A stretch of 59,107 nt of DNA from NCBI GenBank assembly GCA_012519745.1, contig JAAYPO010000038.1, positions 1-59,107 on the forward strand, read 5' to 3'. Source of the DNA: Clostridiaceae bacterium. GTDB lineage: Bacteria; Bacillota; Clostridia; Acetivibrionales; DTU013. Numbering within the stretch: position 1 is the stretch's first letter; each line of letters opens with the position of its first letter. Positions 43,843 to 53,339 of this stretch are shown here, piece by piece. A program made the translations under genes and the position numbers. The notes below the pieces were generated by a model. It saw only the letters and a program-made list of their open reading frames with translations. It ran no database searches and was not told the DNA's origin.

Positions 43843-46155
43843 ATGACGGTAAAAAGAGTTTTTGCAGCTGTCATGGTAGCGGTACAGATGATGGTGTGCG
43901 CAGTGACACTGACAGCATGTACTTTGTCTGTAGAACTGCCGGAAAAGAATGAAGGAAAGCAGGCGGAGGATCTGCCTGATGACAAGCAGACGACCGGCGA
44001 CGCAGAGCATAGCGGAGATAAGGCCGGAACAGATGGAGATAAAGCTGGGGCAGATGGGGATAAGGATACGGGTGCGGTGCCGGTGGGTATCTTTCCGAAG
44101 TTTGCAGCCGAAAGGGAGAGAAAATACATCGATGTGGAATGGAAGCCCGTAAGCTATGAGAAAAATGTTGCTCCATACAAAGTGAACAAGGATCTTTCCA
44201 ATGTGGAAAACGCAGGCCAGTTCGGCAGATTTTCTGACCGGCAGCTGGAGTTGCTCTCTGAAAACGGGTTTGTGGTAATACCATCGGAACAGGAGCAGCT
44301 TTTCTACATTTATGAAAGGAATGAATATCTGAGGCTTCCCAGCCTCATAACAACTGATTCGGTGCTTCAGACCTATCATATATTTTTCGACTATTCACTA
44401 AGGACCGTTGAATTGAACTATTTGCTGGAGCATCTCGAGCAGCTCACCGACAGTATGCTGAAAAAATCCATCGGACTGTATGGGAGCATCAGTAATCCGG
44501 AAGTGAAAGCCGCAGCACTCAAGAATATTGCTTACTTTGCTGCAGCACAGATCGCATTGGAGAAAGAGCTGCCAAAGGACATCCCGAATGAGGCCCTTGA
44601 GCTGGCGAGGGCTGAATACAGTCTAATAACTGCCGCAGATAACTTTGTACCATCTCCGATCTTCGGATTCAAGCTGGATTACAGCCAGTATAAGCCCAGA
44701 GGTCATTATACCAGGAACCATTCTTTTGAAAGATTCTTTAAAGCAATGATGTGGTATGGTCAGGCACCGTTTCCGTTGCTTGATGATAAGGGTCAGCTTG
44801 TTGTGTCTGAAACACTGCAGGCGATGCTCATTACCTGCTGTATTTTTACAGAGGGAAGCGGGACGCCGGATGCAGAGCTATGGGAGAACATATATGATCC
44901 CACGGTATTCTATGTCGGAAGCGCTGATGACCTTACGATATACCACTATAAAGACATGATTGTCAAGGTATATGGCAGCTCGCCCGATCCGGAAACCTTT
45001 ACAGACAGCACAAAGCTGAAACTGCTGCTGGAGGAGACGAAAAAGCTGCCTCAGCCAAAGATCCAGGCGGATTGGGTCGAGGAACTGAATGGTGTGGACA
45101 CTCCTGTTGGACAGCAGTTCAGATTTATGGGACAGAGGTACATTCCCGATTCTGAGATACTGCAGAAATTGTGTGAGGCTATCATCAGGCCTTTCCCCAA
45201 AGGACTTGACGTCATGGGGGTTCTTGGCTCAGACAGGGCTTATGAAATACTGACGAAAACATATGATGAGGATAAAAAATGGCCGGAATACCCGAAAAAA
45301 TTCAATGATATGAGGGAGAAATTTACGGCACTGCCTGACCAGACCTGGCGGTCCAATATATATTATGGATGGCTGTGGGTGCTGAAGGGTTTCCTTGCTC
45401 CTTTCGAAAAGGGTTACCCGTCATTCATGACAGGTGAAGCATGGCAGGACAAGTCGCTCAATACGGCTCTTGCCAGTTGGTCGGAATTAAGGCATGACAC
45501 CATACTGTACGGCAAGCAGAGCGGCGCAGAGATGGGCGGAGGCGAAGAGATACCGTTTGTCAGGGGATATGTGGAGCCAAATATCGAGGTTTATAGCAGG
45601 CTTCTCTGGCTGACCCGATACTCAAGGGAGAATCTGCATGCCAGAGAAATGCTGAGTGAAGACATGAAACTCAGTATGGAACGATTTGAAAAGCTGCTTC
45701 AGTTCCTGATAGACTGTTCTGTCAAGGAGCTCAGAAATGAAGAGCTCACAAGGGAGGAGTATGACCGGATCCTGTTCTATGGCGGTGAATTGGAGCGCTT
45801 GACAAGCTCTTGTACCGATGAGGGTGTCAGATGGTTTGAGATCACATCCGAAACCGATAAAAATATGGCGGTCATAGCCGATGTTCATACCACCCCGGGC
45901 TATTATCTGGAAGAGGGGGTAGGAACCGCGTCCGAGATATTTGCAGTGGTTCCAATAGGCGGAAAGCTGTATCTGACAAGGGGAGCCGTTTTCAGCTATT
46001 ATGAGTTCGTAAGCGATACCAGACTGACGGATGAGGAGTGGCAGAAGGCGTTAAAGGAGAAAAAGCAGCCGCCCCTGCCCGTATGGACAGAATCCTTTAC
46101 TGATGTGGACGGAGTGAAGGCTGAGATTCCCATGCCTGTTGATACATTCGATTAA
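43843..46155 (+). CDS. DUF3160 lipoprotein
   Basis: 770-aa exported lipoprotein: signal peptide with lipobox LTAC (Cys about residue 26), then a low-complexity acidic linker with GDKAGTDGDKAGADGDKD repeats, then one long domain of DUF3160 type, marked by RLPSLITTDSVLQTYHIFFD, an even spread of helices, and MGGGEEIPFVRGYVEPN near residue 565 followed by YYLEEGVGTASEIFAVVPIG. No catalytic motif is known to me in the family. Membrane anchoring outside the cell is inferred. Direct neighbour of the FG-GAP-like protein. Confidence 0.82.
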   Translation: MTVKRVFAAVMVAVQMMVCAVTLTACTLSVELPEKNEGKQAEDLPDDKQTTGDAEHSGDKAGTDGDKAGADGDKDTGAVPVGIFPKFAAERERKYIDVEWKPVSYEKNVAPYKVNKDLSNVENAGQFGRFSDRQLELLSENGFVVIPSEQEQLFYIYERNEYLRLPSLITTDSVLQTYHIFFDYSLRTVELNYLLEHLEQLTDSMLKKSIGLYGSISNPEVKAAALKNIAYFAAAQIALEKELPKDIPNEALELARAEYSLITAADNFVPSPIFGFKLDYSQYKPRGHYTRNHSFERFFKAMMWYGQAPFPLLDDKGQLVVSETLQAMLITCCIFTEGSGTPDAELWENIYDPTVFYVGSADDLTIYHYKDMIVKVYGSSPDPETFTDSTKLKLLLEETKKLPQPKIQADWVEELNGVDTPVGQQFRFMGQRYIPDSEILQKLCEAIIRPFPKGLDVMGVLGSDRAYEILTKTYDEDKKWPEYPKKFNDMREKFTALPDQTWRSNIYYGWLWVLKGFLAPFEKGYPSFMTGEAWQDKSLNTALASWSELRHDTILYGKQSGAEMGGGEEIPFVRGYVEPNIEVYSRLLWLTRYSRENLHAREMLSEDMKLSMERFEKLLQFLIDCSVKELRNEELTREEYDRILFYGGELERLTSSCTDEGVRWFEITSETDKNMAVIADVHTTPGYYLEEGVGTASEIFAVVPIGGKLYLTRGAVFSYYEFVSDTRLTDEEWQKALKEKKQPPLPVWTESFTDVDGVKAEIPMPVDTFD

Positions 46156-46185
46156 GGCTGTTTGCGCGCAAATCATGACATTTAT

Positions 46186-46214
46186 TTGAAGGTCTTTTTA
46201 TCAGATGATATACT
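46186..46214 (+). promoter_or_regulatory. SigA-type promoter before the zinc-ribbon gene
   Basis: TTGAAG (46186-46191), 17-base spacer, TATACT (46209-46214). A leader of about 30 bases runs to the GGGGGAGG ribosome site of the gene at 46254. Confidence 0.65.
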
Positions 46215-46253
46215 GATGGAAGATTTAAGAAATAGATGTGAAGGGGGAGGATT

Positions 46254-46748
46254 ATGTTCATAGTTTTTGGATGGGGACGGCAAACGTTAAAAAGCTTCGG
46301 ACCTGTTCTGAAATACCATTGTGATCACTGTCATAATGAAAAGCATTGGGTCTTGTATTGTAAAAGAACATGGTTCACGCTGTTTTTCATACCGATAATT
46401 CCTTATTCCACTGAATATCTGATGCTGTGTCCTATCTGTAAATACGGTGTTAAGCTGGAAAAGGACAAATTTGAAGAATATAAGGCTATTGCACTTTGCA
46501 ATACGGATCTGATAAATAAAGCCATCACCCAGCAGGAGCATGCGGCTAGAATGGATGAGCTGCTCTCACCGACATTGAACAAGAATACTGATGATGCCGA
46601 TTGGGCTGGTAAGACTGAAACTCAGAAGAATTACCTCAGGCAGCTTAAGGAGATAGAGGAGGAAAGGGCTGCCAGGGCGGCGATGTCAGCAGGCAGCCAG
46701 GAGCCTGCATATACGGAGAGCACAACTGAAGAGGCGGGTGGAAATTGA
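46254..46748 (+). CDS. Zinc-ribbon protein
   Basis: 164-aa protein with a two-part zinc ribbon: CDHC near residues 23-26 and CPIC near 61-64, separated by a hydrophobic YCKRTWFTLFFIPIIPYSTE stretch typical of the zinc-ribbon family of small Firmicutes proteins. A charged helical C-terminal half follows (about 75-164). The ribosome site GGGGGAGG is directly upstream. The stop overlaps the start zone of the MFS gene, so they are co-translated. Confidence 0.75.
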   Translation: MFIVFGWGRQTLKSFGPVLKYHCDHCHNEKHWVLYCKRTWFTLFFIPIIPYSTEYLMLCPICKYGVKLEKDKFEEYKAIALCNTDLINKAITQQEHAARMDELLSPTLNKNTDDADWAGKTETQKNYLRQLKEIEEERAARAAMSAGSQEPAYTESTTEEAGGN

Positions 46749-46749
46749 T

Positions 46750-47880
46750 TTGAAAAACTCATATACGAAGGTAATGCTGTATTCTATCACACATTTGCTG
46801 GTAGATCTGGCTTGTGCGTACTTGCTTTTCAGTAAGATATTTGATACCAAGCAGTGGCTATTATGTGTCCTGTTGTATAATTTCTGTGCTTTTGCGCTGC
46901 AGATGCCTATCGGGCTTCTTGCCGACCGTTGGAACCGAAATGCAGTATGTGCAGCTATAGGCTGCATACTTACAGCTGCAGCGTATGGATGCTGGGATCT
47001 TCCGATCATAGCAGCACTTATGGCAGGAGTCGGAAACGGTATGTTCCATGTCGGCGGGGGTATCGATGTACTGAACCTGAGTCAAAAAAAGAGCGGACTG
47101 CTGGGAGTATTTGTGGCGCCGGGTGCTTTCGGACTGTACATTGGGACCATATACGCAAAGCAGGGTGTGGACACGGCTGCTTACATTGTATTGGCGCTGC
47201 TGTTGATGGCATTGTTGACATTACTGCTGCAGTACGCTCCCGGACGGACATTTAGATCTGACAATGAATCGTTGTCATTCCAAACGAAAAGCCTTGCCGA
47301 TACTGCAGGACAAAACGATCTTAGGGCTGCAGCGGCGGCTGGCGCCATGGCATGCATGTTCTTGGTGGTATGCCTTAGGTCATATGTGGGCATGACACTT
47401 TCCTTCCCATGGAAGGGAGAAGGCTCCTGGGGACTAATACTGGTTTGCGCCGTTGTCCTGGGGAAAATAGCAGGAGGTATACTTGCCGATGTATTTGGCG
47501 CTTTGAAAACAACAGCGGCATCCCTTGGCCTGGCAGCGATACTGTTCCTGTTCAGCGGATATCCGACATCCGGTATAGCGGCAGTTTTTCTTTTTAATAT
47601 GACGATGCCGATAACATTATGGGCGGTAGCCAGGATATTGCCCGGCAGCAAGGGGTTCACATTCGGGCTCTTGACCTTTGGACTGTTCCTTGGCTTCATT
47701 CCTGTGTATCTGGGCACAGACCCGCTGCTATCAGGCGGGGGCGGCTTTGCTGCAGCTACTGTGGTTTCACTTGCGTTGCTTTGCGCAGGACTTATTATAG
47801 CGCGATCAGGATGGGTCAAGTCAAAGTCGGCTATGGGCGATCCTGCACTAGAAAATCCATCCATTGACGATAAAGGATGA
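46750..47880 (+). CDS. MFS transporter
   Basis: About 376-aa integral membrane protein with about 11-12 helices. The N-half loop between helices 2 and 3 reads GLLADRWNRNAVC, the major-facilitator motif A (GxxxDRxxR), and a matching GGILADVFGALK lies in the second half. The start is uncertain: TTG 46750 (after GGGTGG) or GTG 46738, because the gene overlaps the end of the zinc-ribbon gene. The substrate cannot be told from sequence. Confidence 0.82.
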   Translation: MKNSYTKVMLYSITHLLVDLACAYLLFSKIFDTKQWLLCVLLYNFCAFALQMPIGLLADRWNRNAVCAAIGCILTAAAYGCWDLPIIAALMAGVGNGMFHVGGGIDVLNLSQKKSGLLGVFVAPGAFGLYIGTIYAKQGVDTAAYIVLALLLMALLTLLLQYAPGRTFRSDNESLSFQTKSLADTAGQNDLRAAAAAGAMACMFLVVCLRSYVGMTLSFPWKGEGSWGLILVCAVVLGKIAGGILADVFGALKTTAASLGLAAILFLFSGYPTSGIAAVFLFNMTMPITLWAVARILPGSKGFTFGLLTFGLFLGFIPVYLGTDPLLSGGGGFAAATVVSLALLCAGLIIARSGWVKSKSAMGDPALENPSIDDKG

Positions 47881-47950
47881 AGAACTGCGCAGGAAGCTCC
47901 ATTGATGGTGTGGGACGATTAAATATGAGAAAATGGAAAGGTTGTTTGTT

Positions 47951-48793
47951 ATGAGAAAGGAAGTATTATTCAGATTTGCGGCCGGGATTTTTACATTTTT
48001 TATGTTGCTAATATTAAACTGCCCTGTTTCAAATGCCGATGTTGCCTGGGAGCCGGAGGATGACTTCTACAGGAAACATGCCGATGAGTGCCGTTTGGTC
48101 CGCAAAGAGGATCTGCTGGCAAACGGACCGGAGGGAAAGGTAACAGTGTGGCAAAGTCCTGTTTCAGACAGGGAAGTCGGGACAAAAGAGAATGGCAGCA
48201 AGGTTTATGTAGAATTCGTATATAAGGACAAACGCGGGTATGAATGGGGCATTGTTTCCATAGGCGGCGGCAAGACAGGATGGGTCCCCATGGATTATCT
48301 TATAATTGAGCCGGGATTAAAGAATTTCTACAACAAGCACAGTGAAGAATTCAGGGACGGCTATGATGATTTCATACCGCCGGAGGGTGTGGAGACGGTC
48401 TATTTTTGGAGCTATCCGGGCTCTGGAAAAGTAATGAATAAGATGGTCGTAGATCCTGAGGACTCAATCGGAATCAGTACGTCATATACGGATAAGGATG
48501 GAAGGCAGTGGGGTCATGTGAGCTACTTCCGACAGGCTGAAGGCTGGATATGTATGAGTGATCCTTCAAATCACCAAATTCCTGTTAATGAAGAAGATGC
48601 AGCCGGTGTCGTCATGCCGCCTGAACCGACAGAGATCATTAAACCCCAGTCTGATGGAACCACAATATTAGCACTGGTGGCAGTGCTGATAGCGGCAGTA
48701 GTTGTGGGTACAGTTGTTCTGGTACGGGTTCTATATAGAAAAAAGACAACCGAAGCGGCAAATCCGGACAAGGCATCGGATGATATAAAATAA
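47951..48793 (+). CDS. Exported protein with two SH3-like segments and a C-terminal membrane anchor
   Basis: 280-aa protein: signal peptide (1-29, ending SNA), a mature start DVAWEPEDDFYRKHADEC, two bacterial-SH3-like segments (about residues 55-105 and 130-195, each with an internal WG(I/H)VS core and W at its end), a spacer, and a transmembrane helix near 227-250 followed by a short basic tail. It is thus a type I membrane protein displaying SH3 domains outside. ATG 47951 follows GGAAAGG; the ATG at 47933 precedes that site. The next two genes look functionally linked. Confidence 0.75.
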   Translation: MRKEVLFRFAAGIFTFFMLLILNCPVSNADVAWEPEDDFYRKHADECRLVRKEDLLANGPEGKVTVWQSPVSDREVGTKENGSKVYVEFVYKDKRGYEWGIVSIGGGKTGWVPMDYLIIEPGLKNFYNKHSEEFRDGYDDFIPPEGVETVYFWSYPGSGKVMNKMVVDPEDSIGISTSYTDKDGRQWGHVSYFRQAEGWICMSDPSNHQIPVNEEDAAGVVMPPEPTEIIKPQSDGTTILALVAVLIAAVVVGTVVLVRVLYRKKTTEAANPDKASDDIK

Positions 48794-48803
48794 GAGGGGT
48801 GAG

Positions 48804-49178
48804 ATGATGAGCAGGGCAGGTGCTGTGGGCTTTGATATCTTCATAAGCCTTGGGATCTCTCTTGGTTTGACGCTTGTTTTGGAGCTGGCCTTCGCGCTGA
48901 TCTTCAGAGTCAGGCAGAAGAAGGAACTGCTGCTGGTATGCCTTGTAAACATCATCACAAACCCGGCCGTTGTATTTCTATATTACCTGGCAGCCTATGC
49001 CGGTGATATTGCTCAAACGCTTGTGCTGATAATACTTGAGGTGCTGGCGGTAGTTGTCGAGGCATTATTCTATAAGACGTACGGTGAAAAGATCCGCCAT
49101 CCTGTTTTACTTGCGGTGGGTGCCAATGCCTTCTCTTTTTTCGTTGGAAAAGCGGTCAATATGCTTGTTCATATTTGA
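48804..49178 (+). CDS. Four-helix membrane protein, unknown
   Basis: 124-aa integral membrane protein with about four hydrophobic helices and little else. GAGGGGTGAG precedes ATG 48804. It sits 10 bases after the SH3 protein and 45 bases before a small signal-peptide/anchor protein. I do not recognise the family; the tight spacing suggests the three proteins form one complex. Confidence 0.7.
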   Translation: MMSRAGAVGFDIFISLGISLGLTLVLELAFALIFRVRQKKELLLVCLVNIITNPAVVFLYYLAAYAGDIAQTLVLIILEVLAVVVEALFYKTYGEKIRHPVLLAVGANAFSFFVGKAVNMLVHI

Positions 49179-49223
49179 TTGAAGGACCATGGGAGAATGA
49201 AGTATAAGAAAGAGGTGGATATT

Positions 49224-49493
49224 ATGAGGAGACCATTTAAAAAAGGCTTTGTAGTATTATGCACAATTGGTGCCATCATTGCATCATATTGCAGTCCTGT
49301 ATACGCGGATGCCGTATATGAGCCCAGTTTGATGGATATGCCGGTATCGGTGTATATTATAGCTCTTCTGATCATTGCGGTGGTGGTTACAACAGTACTC
49401 ATAATACGAAAAAACTGGAGAAAAAATCGTAATACCGGCAATGGCCGGGAAACGGATGGCAGCAAAGAAGACAGTGTAAACGACAAGACCTGA
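49224..49493 (+). CDS. Small signal-peptide plus C-terminal anchor protein, related to the SH3 gene
   Basis: 89-aa protein: signal peptide (1-24, ending VYA), short mature region starting DAVYEPSLMDMPVSVY, a transmembrane helix (about 37-58) and a charged tail. The mature start (Ala-Asp-x-x-aromatic-Glu-Pro) and the helix-then-basic-tail ending match the larger SH3 protein two genes upstream, so this looks like a shortened paralogue without the SH3 segments. AGAGGTGG precedes ATG 49224; the upstream in-frame ATG at 49179 is rejected. Confidence 0.65.
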   Translation: MRRPFKKGFVVLCTIGAIIASYCSPVYADAVYEPSLMDMPVSVYIIALLIIAVVVTTVLIIRKNWRKNRNTGNGRETDGSKEDSVNDKT

Positions 49494-49503
49494 CTTGAAT
49501 AAT

Positions 49504-51408
49504 TCAGTTGAACTGTGAGTTGTAAAGTTCAGCGTAGACACGGTCCAGCTTCATCAGTTCCTCATGATTGCCCTGCTCCACGATCCGGCCGTCCTTTATG
49601 ACCAGAATCCTGTCGGCATTGCGGATAGTGGACAGCCGGTGGGCTATGACAAAGCAGGTCCGGCCCTGCATCAGCTTCCGCATGGCCTTCTGGATCTGCT
49701 GCTCAGTCCTTGTGTCTACATTAGATGTGGCCTCGTCCAGTATCAGCATCTTTGAATCCAACAGCATTGCCCTGGCAATAGTAAGCAGCTGTTTCTGCCC
49801 ATATGAGATATTTATACCATCGTCGCTTAAAACAGTGTTGTAGCCATCAGGCAGCTGCATGATGTAATTGTGTATCCTGGCAGCCTTTGCGACGGCTGTG
49901 ACGTCATCCAGTGAGGCGTCCTTCTTCCCGTAGGCAATATTTTCGAAAATAGTCCCATGGAACAGCCAGGTGTCCTGTAGTACCATCGAGTAAGCGAGAC
50001 GTAGGCTTTTGCGGGTTACAGAGCAGATGTCCCTGCCGTCGATGGAGATCGTCCCGCGGTCGGGGTCATAGAATCTCATCAGCAGGTTTATGATGGTTGT
50101 CTTGCCTGCGCCGGTAGGTCCTACGACAGCGATGAGGCTGCCTTCCTCTGCTTTTATGTTCAGATCCCGGATTATGGGGCGTTCCGGTGTATAGCCGAAG
50201 CATACATCCTTCATTTCGACTTCTCCCTTTACATCATCAAGAACGACAGCCCCGTCCATATCTTTTGGCTCCGGTTCTTCATCGATCAGCCGGAAAATGC
50301 GTTCAGCAGCGGCAAAGGAGGACTGCAGCTCACTGAGGATATTGGCCATTTCGTTTATTGGTCCAGAGAATTTCCGTGAATACAGCACGAAGGATGACAG
50401 ATTGCCCAGCGTAATGCGGCCGAAGAGAAACAGCAGCGCTCCGAATACACTGATGAGAGCAAGGGAGAGGTTATTTATCAGATTGACCGACGGCCCCATC
50501 ATGCTGCTGTAATACTCTGCATTGTAGTATGAATCCACTGCTTCCTTGTTTTTTTCGTCAAACCTTTTTAGTATCGATTTTTCCTGATTATAGACCTTGA
50601 TGGTCTTCTGCCCTGATATGACCTCTTCAACAAAGCCGTTGAGCTCACCAAGCTTTGCAGAACGTTTTCGGAAAAGAGGCCGCACCTTGTCTGTCATATA
50701 TTTAGTCAGTATTATGGATACTGGGATGGTCACTGCAAATACAAGGACGAGAGCAGGGGAAATATAGAGCATCATTGCAAGTGATCCGACAACTGTGAAC
50801 AGACTGGTAAAGATCTGCAGCAGATCATTCGAGAGAGAAGCGTTGACCGTATCGATATCATATGATATGCGGCTGATGATCTCTCCGGTCTGATTACTGT
50901 CAAAAAAACGCACAGGCAGCCCGGCCAGGCTGTTGAACACATCGCTTCTCATCTTGAAGATGACTTTTTGGCTGAGGCGGATCATCAGAACTGACAGAAT
51001 GTATGCCAACAAGGACGATACTACATAGAAAATAATCATCAGTGCGCAATAGAAGAACACCCTGTCAAACCTGGCCATGCCCGGGCCGCTGCCGATGGAA
51101 TCGATGGCATACCCTGAGAGCATAGGCCCCAGGAGGGACAGCAGATTGCTGGCAACTGAAAGAAAAATGGCAAGCAGGCCCATCCACTTATATCGGTAAA
51201 GATATTTCCACAGCCTGAACATGATCCTTTTTGTGTCTCTAAATGTTATCCTGCGCTTGCCGCCGCTTTTATTGTAATTGCCATCACTGCCTGTCCCGGG
51301 CCCGCGTCCGCCGCCGATGCCGTGACTGCCTCCATAGCCGCGGCCTGGGCCGAAGCTCGACGAAATACCGCCCTGTTTACTGTGTAATGAACTAGACAAC
51401 AGCTTCAT
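49504..51408 (-). CDS. ABC exporter subunit with canonical ATPase site
   Basis: 634-aa half-transporter: a six-helix type IV exporter domain (about residues 70-360) and an NBD with Walker A GPTGAGKTT, signature ISYGQKQLLTIAR (Ser-Tyr-Gly-Gln rather than LSGGQ), Walker B MLILDEATSNVD with the catalytic Glu, and H-loop VIAHRLSTI. It carries an unusual Gly/Ser-rich N-terminal extension of about 50 residues. The start at 51408 overlaps the upstream subunit by 17 bases; longer in-frame starts lie deep inside that gene. Together with the neighbouring gene it forms a heterodimeric exporter of the BmrCD/TM287-288 kind, likely for drugs or lipids. Confidence 0.88.
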   Translation of the reverse strand: MKLLSSSLHSKQGGISSSFGPGRGYGGSHGIGGGRGPGTGSDGNYNKSGGKRRITFRDTKRIMFRLWKYLYRYKWMGLLAIFLSVASNLLSLLGPMLSGYAIDSIGSGPGMARFDRVFFYCALMIIFYVVSSLLAYILSVLMIRLSQKVIFKMRSDVFNSLAGLPVRFFDSNQTGEIISRISYDIDTVNASLSNDLLQIFTSLFTVVGSLAMMLYISPALVLVFAVTIPVSIILTKYMTDKVRPLFRKRSAKLGELNGFVEEVISGQKTIKVYNQEKSILKRFDEKNKEAVDSYYNAEYYSSMMGPSVNLINNLSLALISVFGALLFLFGRITLGNLSSFVLYSRKFSGPINEMANILSELQSSFAAAERIFRLIDEEPEPKDMDGAVVLDDVKGEVEMKDVCFGYTPERPIIRDLNIKAEEGSLIAVVGPTGAGKTTIINLLMRFYDPDRGTISIDGRDICSVTRKSLRLAYSMVLQDTWLFHGTIFENIAYGKKDASLDDVTAVAKAARIHNYIMQLPDGYNTVLSDDGINISYGQKQLLTIARAMLLDSKMLILDEATSNVDTRTEQQIQKAMRKLMQGRTCFVIAHRLSTIRNADRILVIKDGRIVEQGNHEELMKLDRVYAELYNSQFN

Positions 51409-53161
51409 CCCCCATCTGTGAAGCATATATCTCATGATATTCACTGCATTTTTCAAGCAGCTCCTTGTGGGTCCCATACCCCAGAGCTTTGCCGTCTTCA
51501 AGTACCAGGATGTGGTCGGCGTGCATTATAGAGCTTATCCGTTGCGCGATCAATATGGTGGTCGTATCCTTCATGTTTTCATTTAGCGCTCTCCTGAGAA
51601 GGGAATCGGTTTTGTAGTCCAGAGCGCTGGAGGAGTCGTCCAGTATCAGGATCTCCGGTTTTGCTGCCAATGCCCGTGCAATGAGAACTCTTTGTTTCTG
51701 TCCGCCGCTGAGATTTGCACTCTTTGTTGAAAGCATATGATCATATCCGTCCTTGAGGGAGTCGATGAATTCACTTGCCTGGGCGCATACCGCGGCGCTC
51801 TTCAGCTGCTCCCGGCTCAGACTGCGTCCGAAGGATATGTTCGAGGCGATGGTGTCGGCAAAAAGCACATCGTTCTGAAAAACTACGCCAAATTTTGTAT
51901 GCAGCACATCTTGTGGAATGCCTCGTATATCATCACCGGAGATCCTGATGACACCTTCAGTGGGATCATACAGACGAAGCAGCAGCCGTATTATCGTGCT
52001 TTTACCGCTGCCTGTTCCTCCTATGATCCCCAGTGTTTCACCTCTTCTGAGTGTGAAGCTGATATCCTCCAGGCTGTTTTTGCCGGCTTTGTTGAATGCC
52101 TGTGGATCGCCGGCCGCATTACCTTGCCTAGCATGATATGAGAAAGCAACATGCTCGAAGGTTATATGGAACCCGTCATCCATATGATTTTCGGGTTCCA
52201 ATGCAAGCTCCTCGCCGGCATCCAGTACCTGCCGGATCCTCTCGGCTGATGCGGTGCCCTTTGTGAAGATTACAAATAATCTTGTGATGGCGAGCATTGC
52301 ATTCAATATTATTGTGAAGTATGTCAGAAATGCGATTATCTCGCCGGGTCTTGTCAGCCCGGCATTTATCCTGAATGCGCCTGCTATGATGACCAGGGTA
52401 AGCCCGAGATTCAATATCAGGTTCATTGCAGGGTTTGTCAGTGCCATGGCTGTGTTTGCTCTGGATTCATTTTCAACTACTTCTGTGTTGACTCTCTCAA
52501 ACCGGCGCTTTTCATATTCAGTTTTTGAAAGAGCTTTGATCACCCTGATGCCGGCAATATTTTCCCGTACTGTGCGGACCAGCTTGTCAACTGACTTTTG
52601 GACTTCGGTGAACAGGGGGATGCCCTTCTTTGAAATAAAATATATCAGCAGTCCCATGAATGGAAGCGTGAGTATTAGGATCAGCGACAACACGGGCTCC
52701 AGCCCAAGAGTCACCAAAATGCCGCCAAGCAGCAGGATAGGTGCTCGAATGGCCAAACGCTGCATCATCCCGATCATGTGATGGATGTTGTATGTGTCAG
52801 AGGTAAGCCTGGATTGAAGGGAGGGTATTGTGAACTCATCGACCTGCTTGCAGGACAGATAGGATATTTTTTCAAAGAGGTCGTGGCGGATAGCTTGTGT
52901 TGCATTCCTGGCAACTCTGGAGGCCATCCTGTTGGCAATGACGTTGGTGATGAAGGCTGCCGCTGCACACAGAAGCATGATCCCGCCCCATATAAATACC
53001 AATGTGACATCGCCAAGAGGCACAATGTCATCGATGGTATAGGAGAGGATCCACGGAAGAAGCAGATCCATTATTGTGCCGGTGAACTTTATTGTTATTC
53101 CTGCGATCATCCGGGAGGTATATGGCTTTAAATATGATAATATTTTCTTCACATCGATCAT
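51392..53161 (-). CDS. ABC exporter subunit with degenerate ATPase site
   Basis: 589-aa half-transporter, first gene of the pair: six-helix exporter domain (about residues 15-300) and NBD with Walker A GGTGSGKST, canonical signature LSGGQKQRVLIAR, but Walker B LILDDSSSALD (Asp replaces the catalytic Glu) and LIAQRISSI (Gln replaces the H-loop His). Those two changes are the hallmark of the non-hydrolysing site in heterodimeric exporters, while the partner gene keeps the Glu and His. No antisense or extra ORF in this stretch is supported. Confidence 0.9.
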   Translation of the reverse strand: MIDVKKILSYLKPYTSRMIAGITIKFTGTIMDLLLPWILSYTIDDIVPLGDVTLVFIWGGIMLLCAAAAFITNVIANRMASRVARNATQAIRHDLFEKISYLSCKQVDEFTIPSLQSRLTSDTYNIHHMIGMMQRLAIRAPILLLGGILVTLGLEPVLSLILILTLPFMGLLIYFISKKGIPLFTEVQKSVDKLVRTVRENIAGIRVIKALSKTEYEKRRFERVNTEVVENESRANTAMALTNPAMNLILNLGLTLVIIAGAFRINAGLTRPGEIIAFLTYFTIILNAMLAITRLFVIFTKGTASAERIRQVLDAGEELALEPENHMDDGFHITFEHVAFSYHARQGNAAGDPQAFNKAGKNSLEDISFTLRRGETLGIIGGTGSGKSTIIRLLLRLYDPTEGVIRISGDDIRGIPQDVLHTKFGVVFQNDVLFADTIASNISFGRSLSREQLKSAAVCAQASEFIDSLKDGYDHMLSTKSANLSGGQKQRVLIARALAAKPEILILDDSSSALDYKTDSLLRRALNENMKDTTTILIAQRISSIMHADHILVLEDGKALGYGTHKELLEKCSEYHEIYASQMGDEAVV

Positions 53162-53339
53162 CTTCCTTCAGGTCGGAGGATATTAGAAACATACTACTAA
53201 TAGATAATTTTGTCAAATCCAACTTGTCTATTTTATGGGTTTCATAGTCAGGACAGATCCAATATGGCGCAGCCGGTGATTTTCTGAGATAATAAGCTCA
53301 TGGGATCATAATTTCCACAAGCTATGGGGAGGATGTCAT

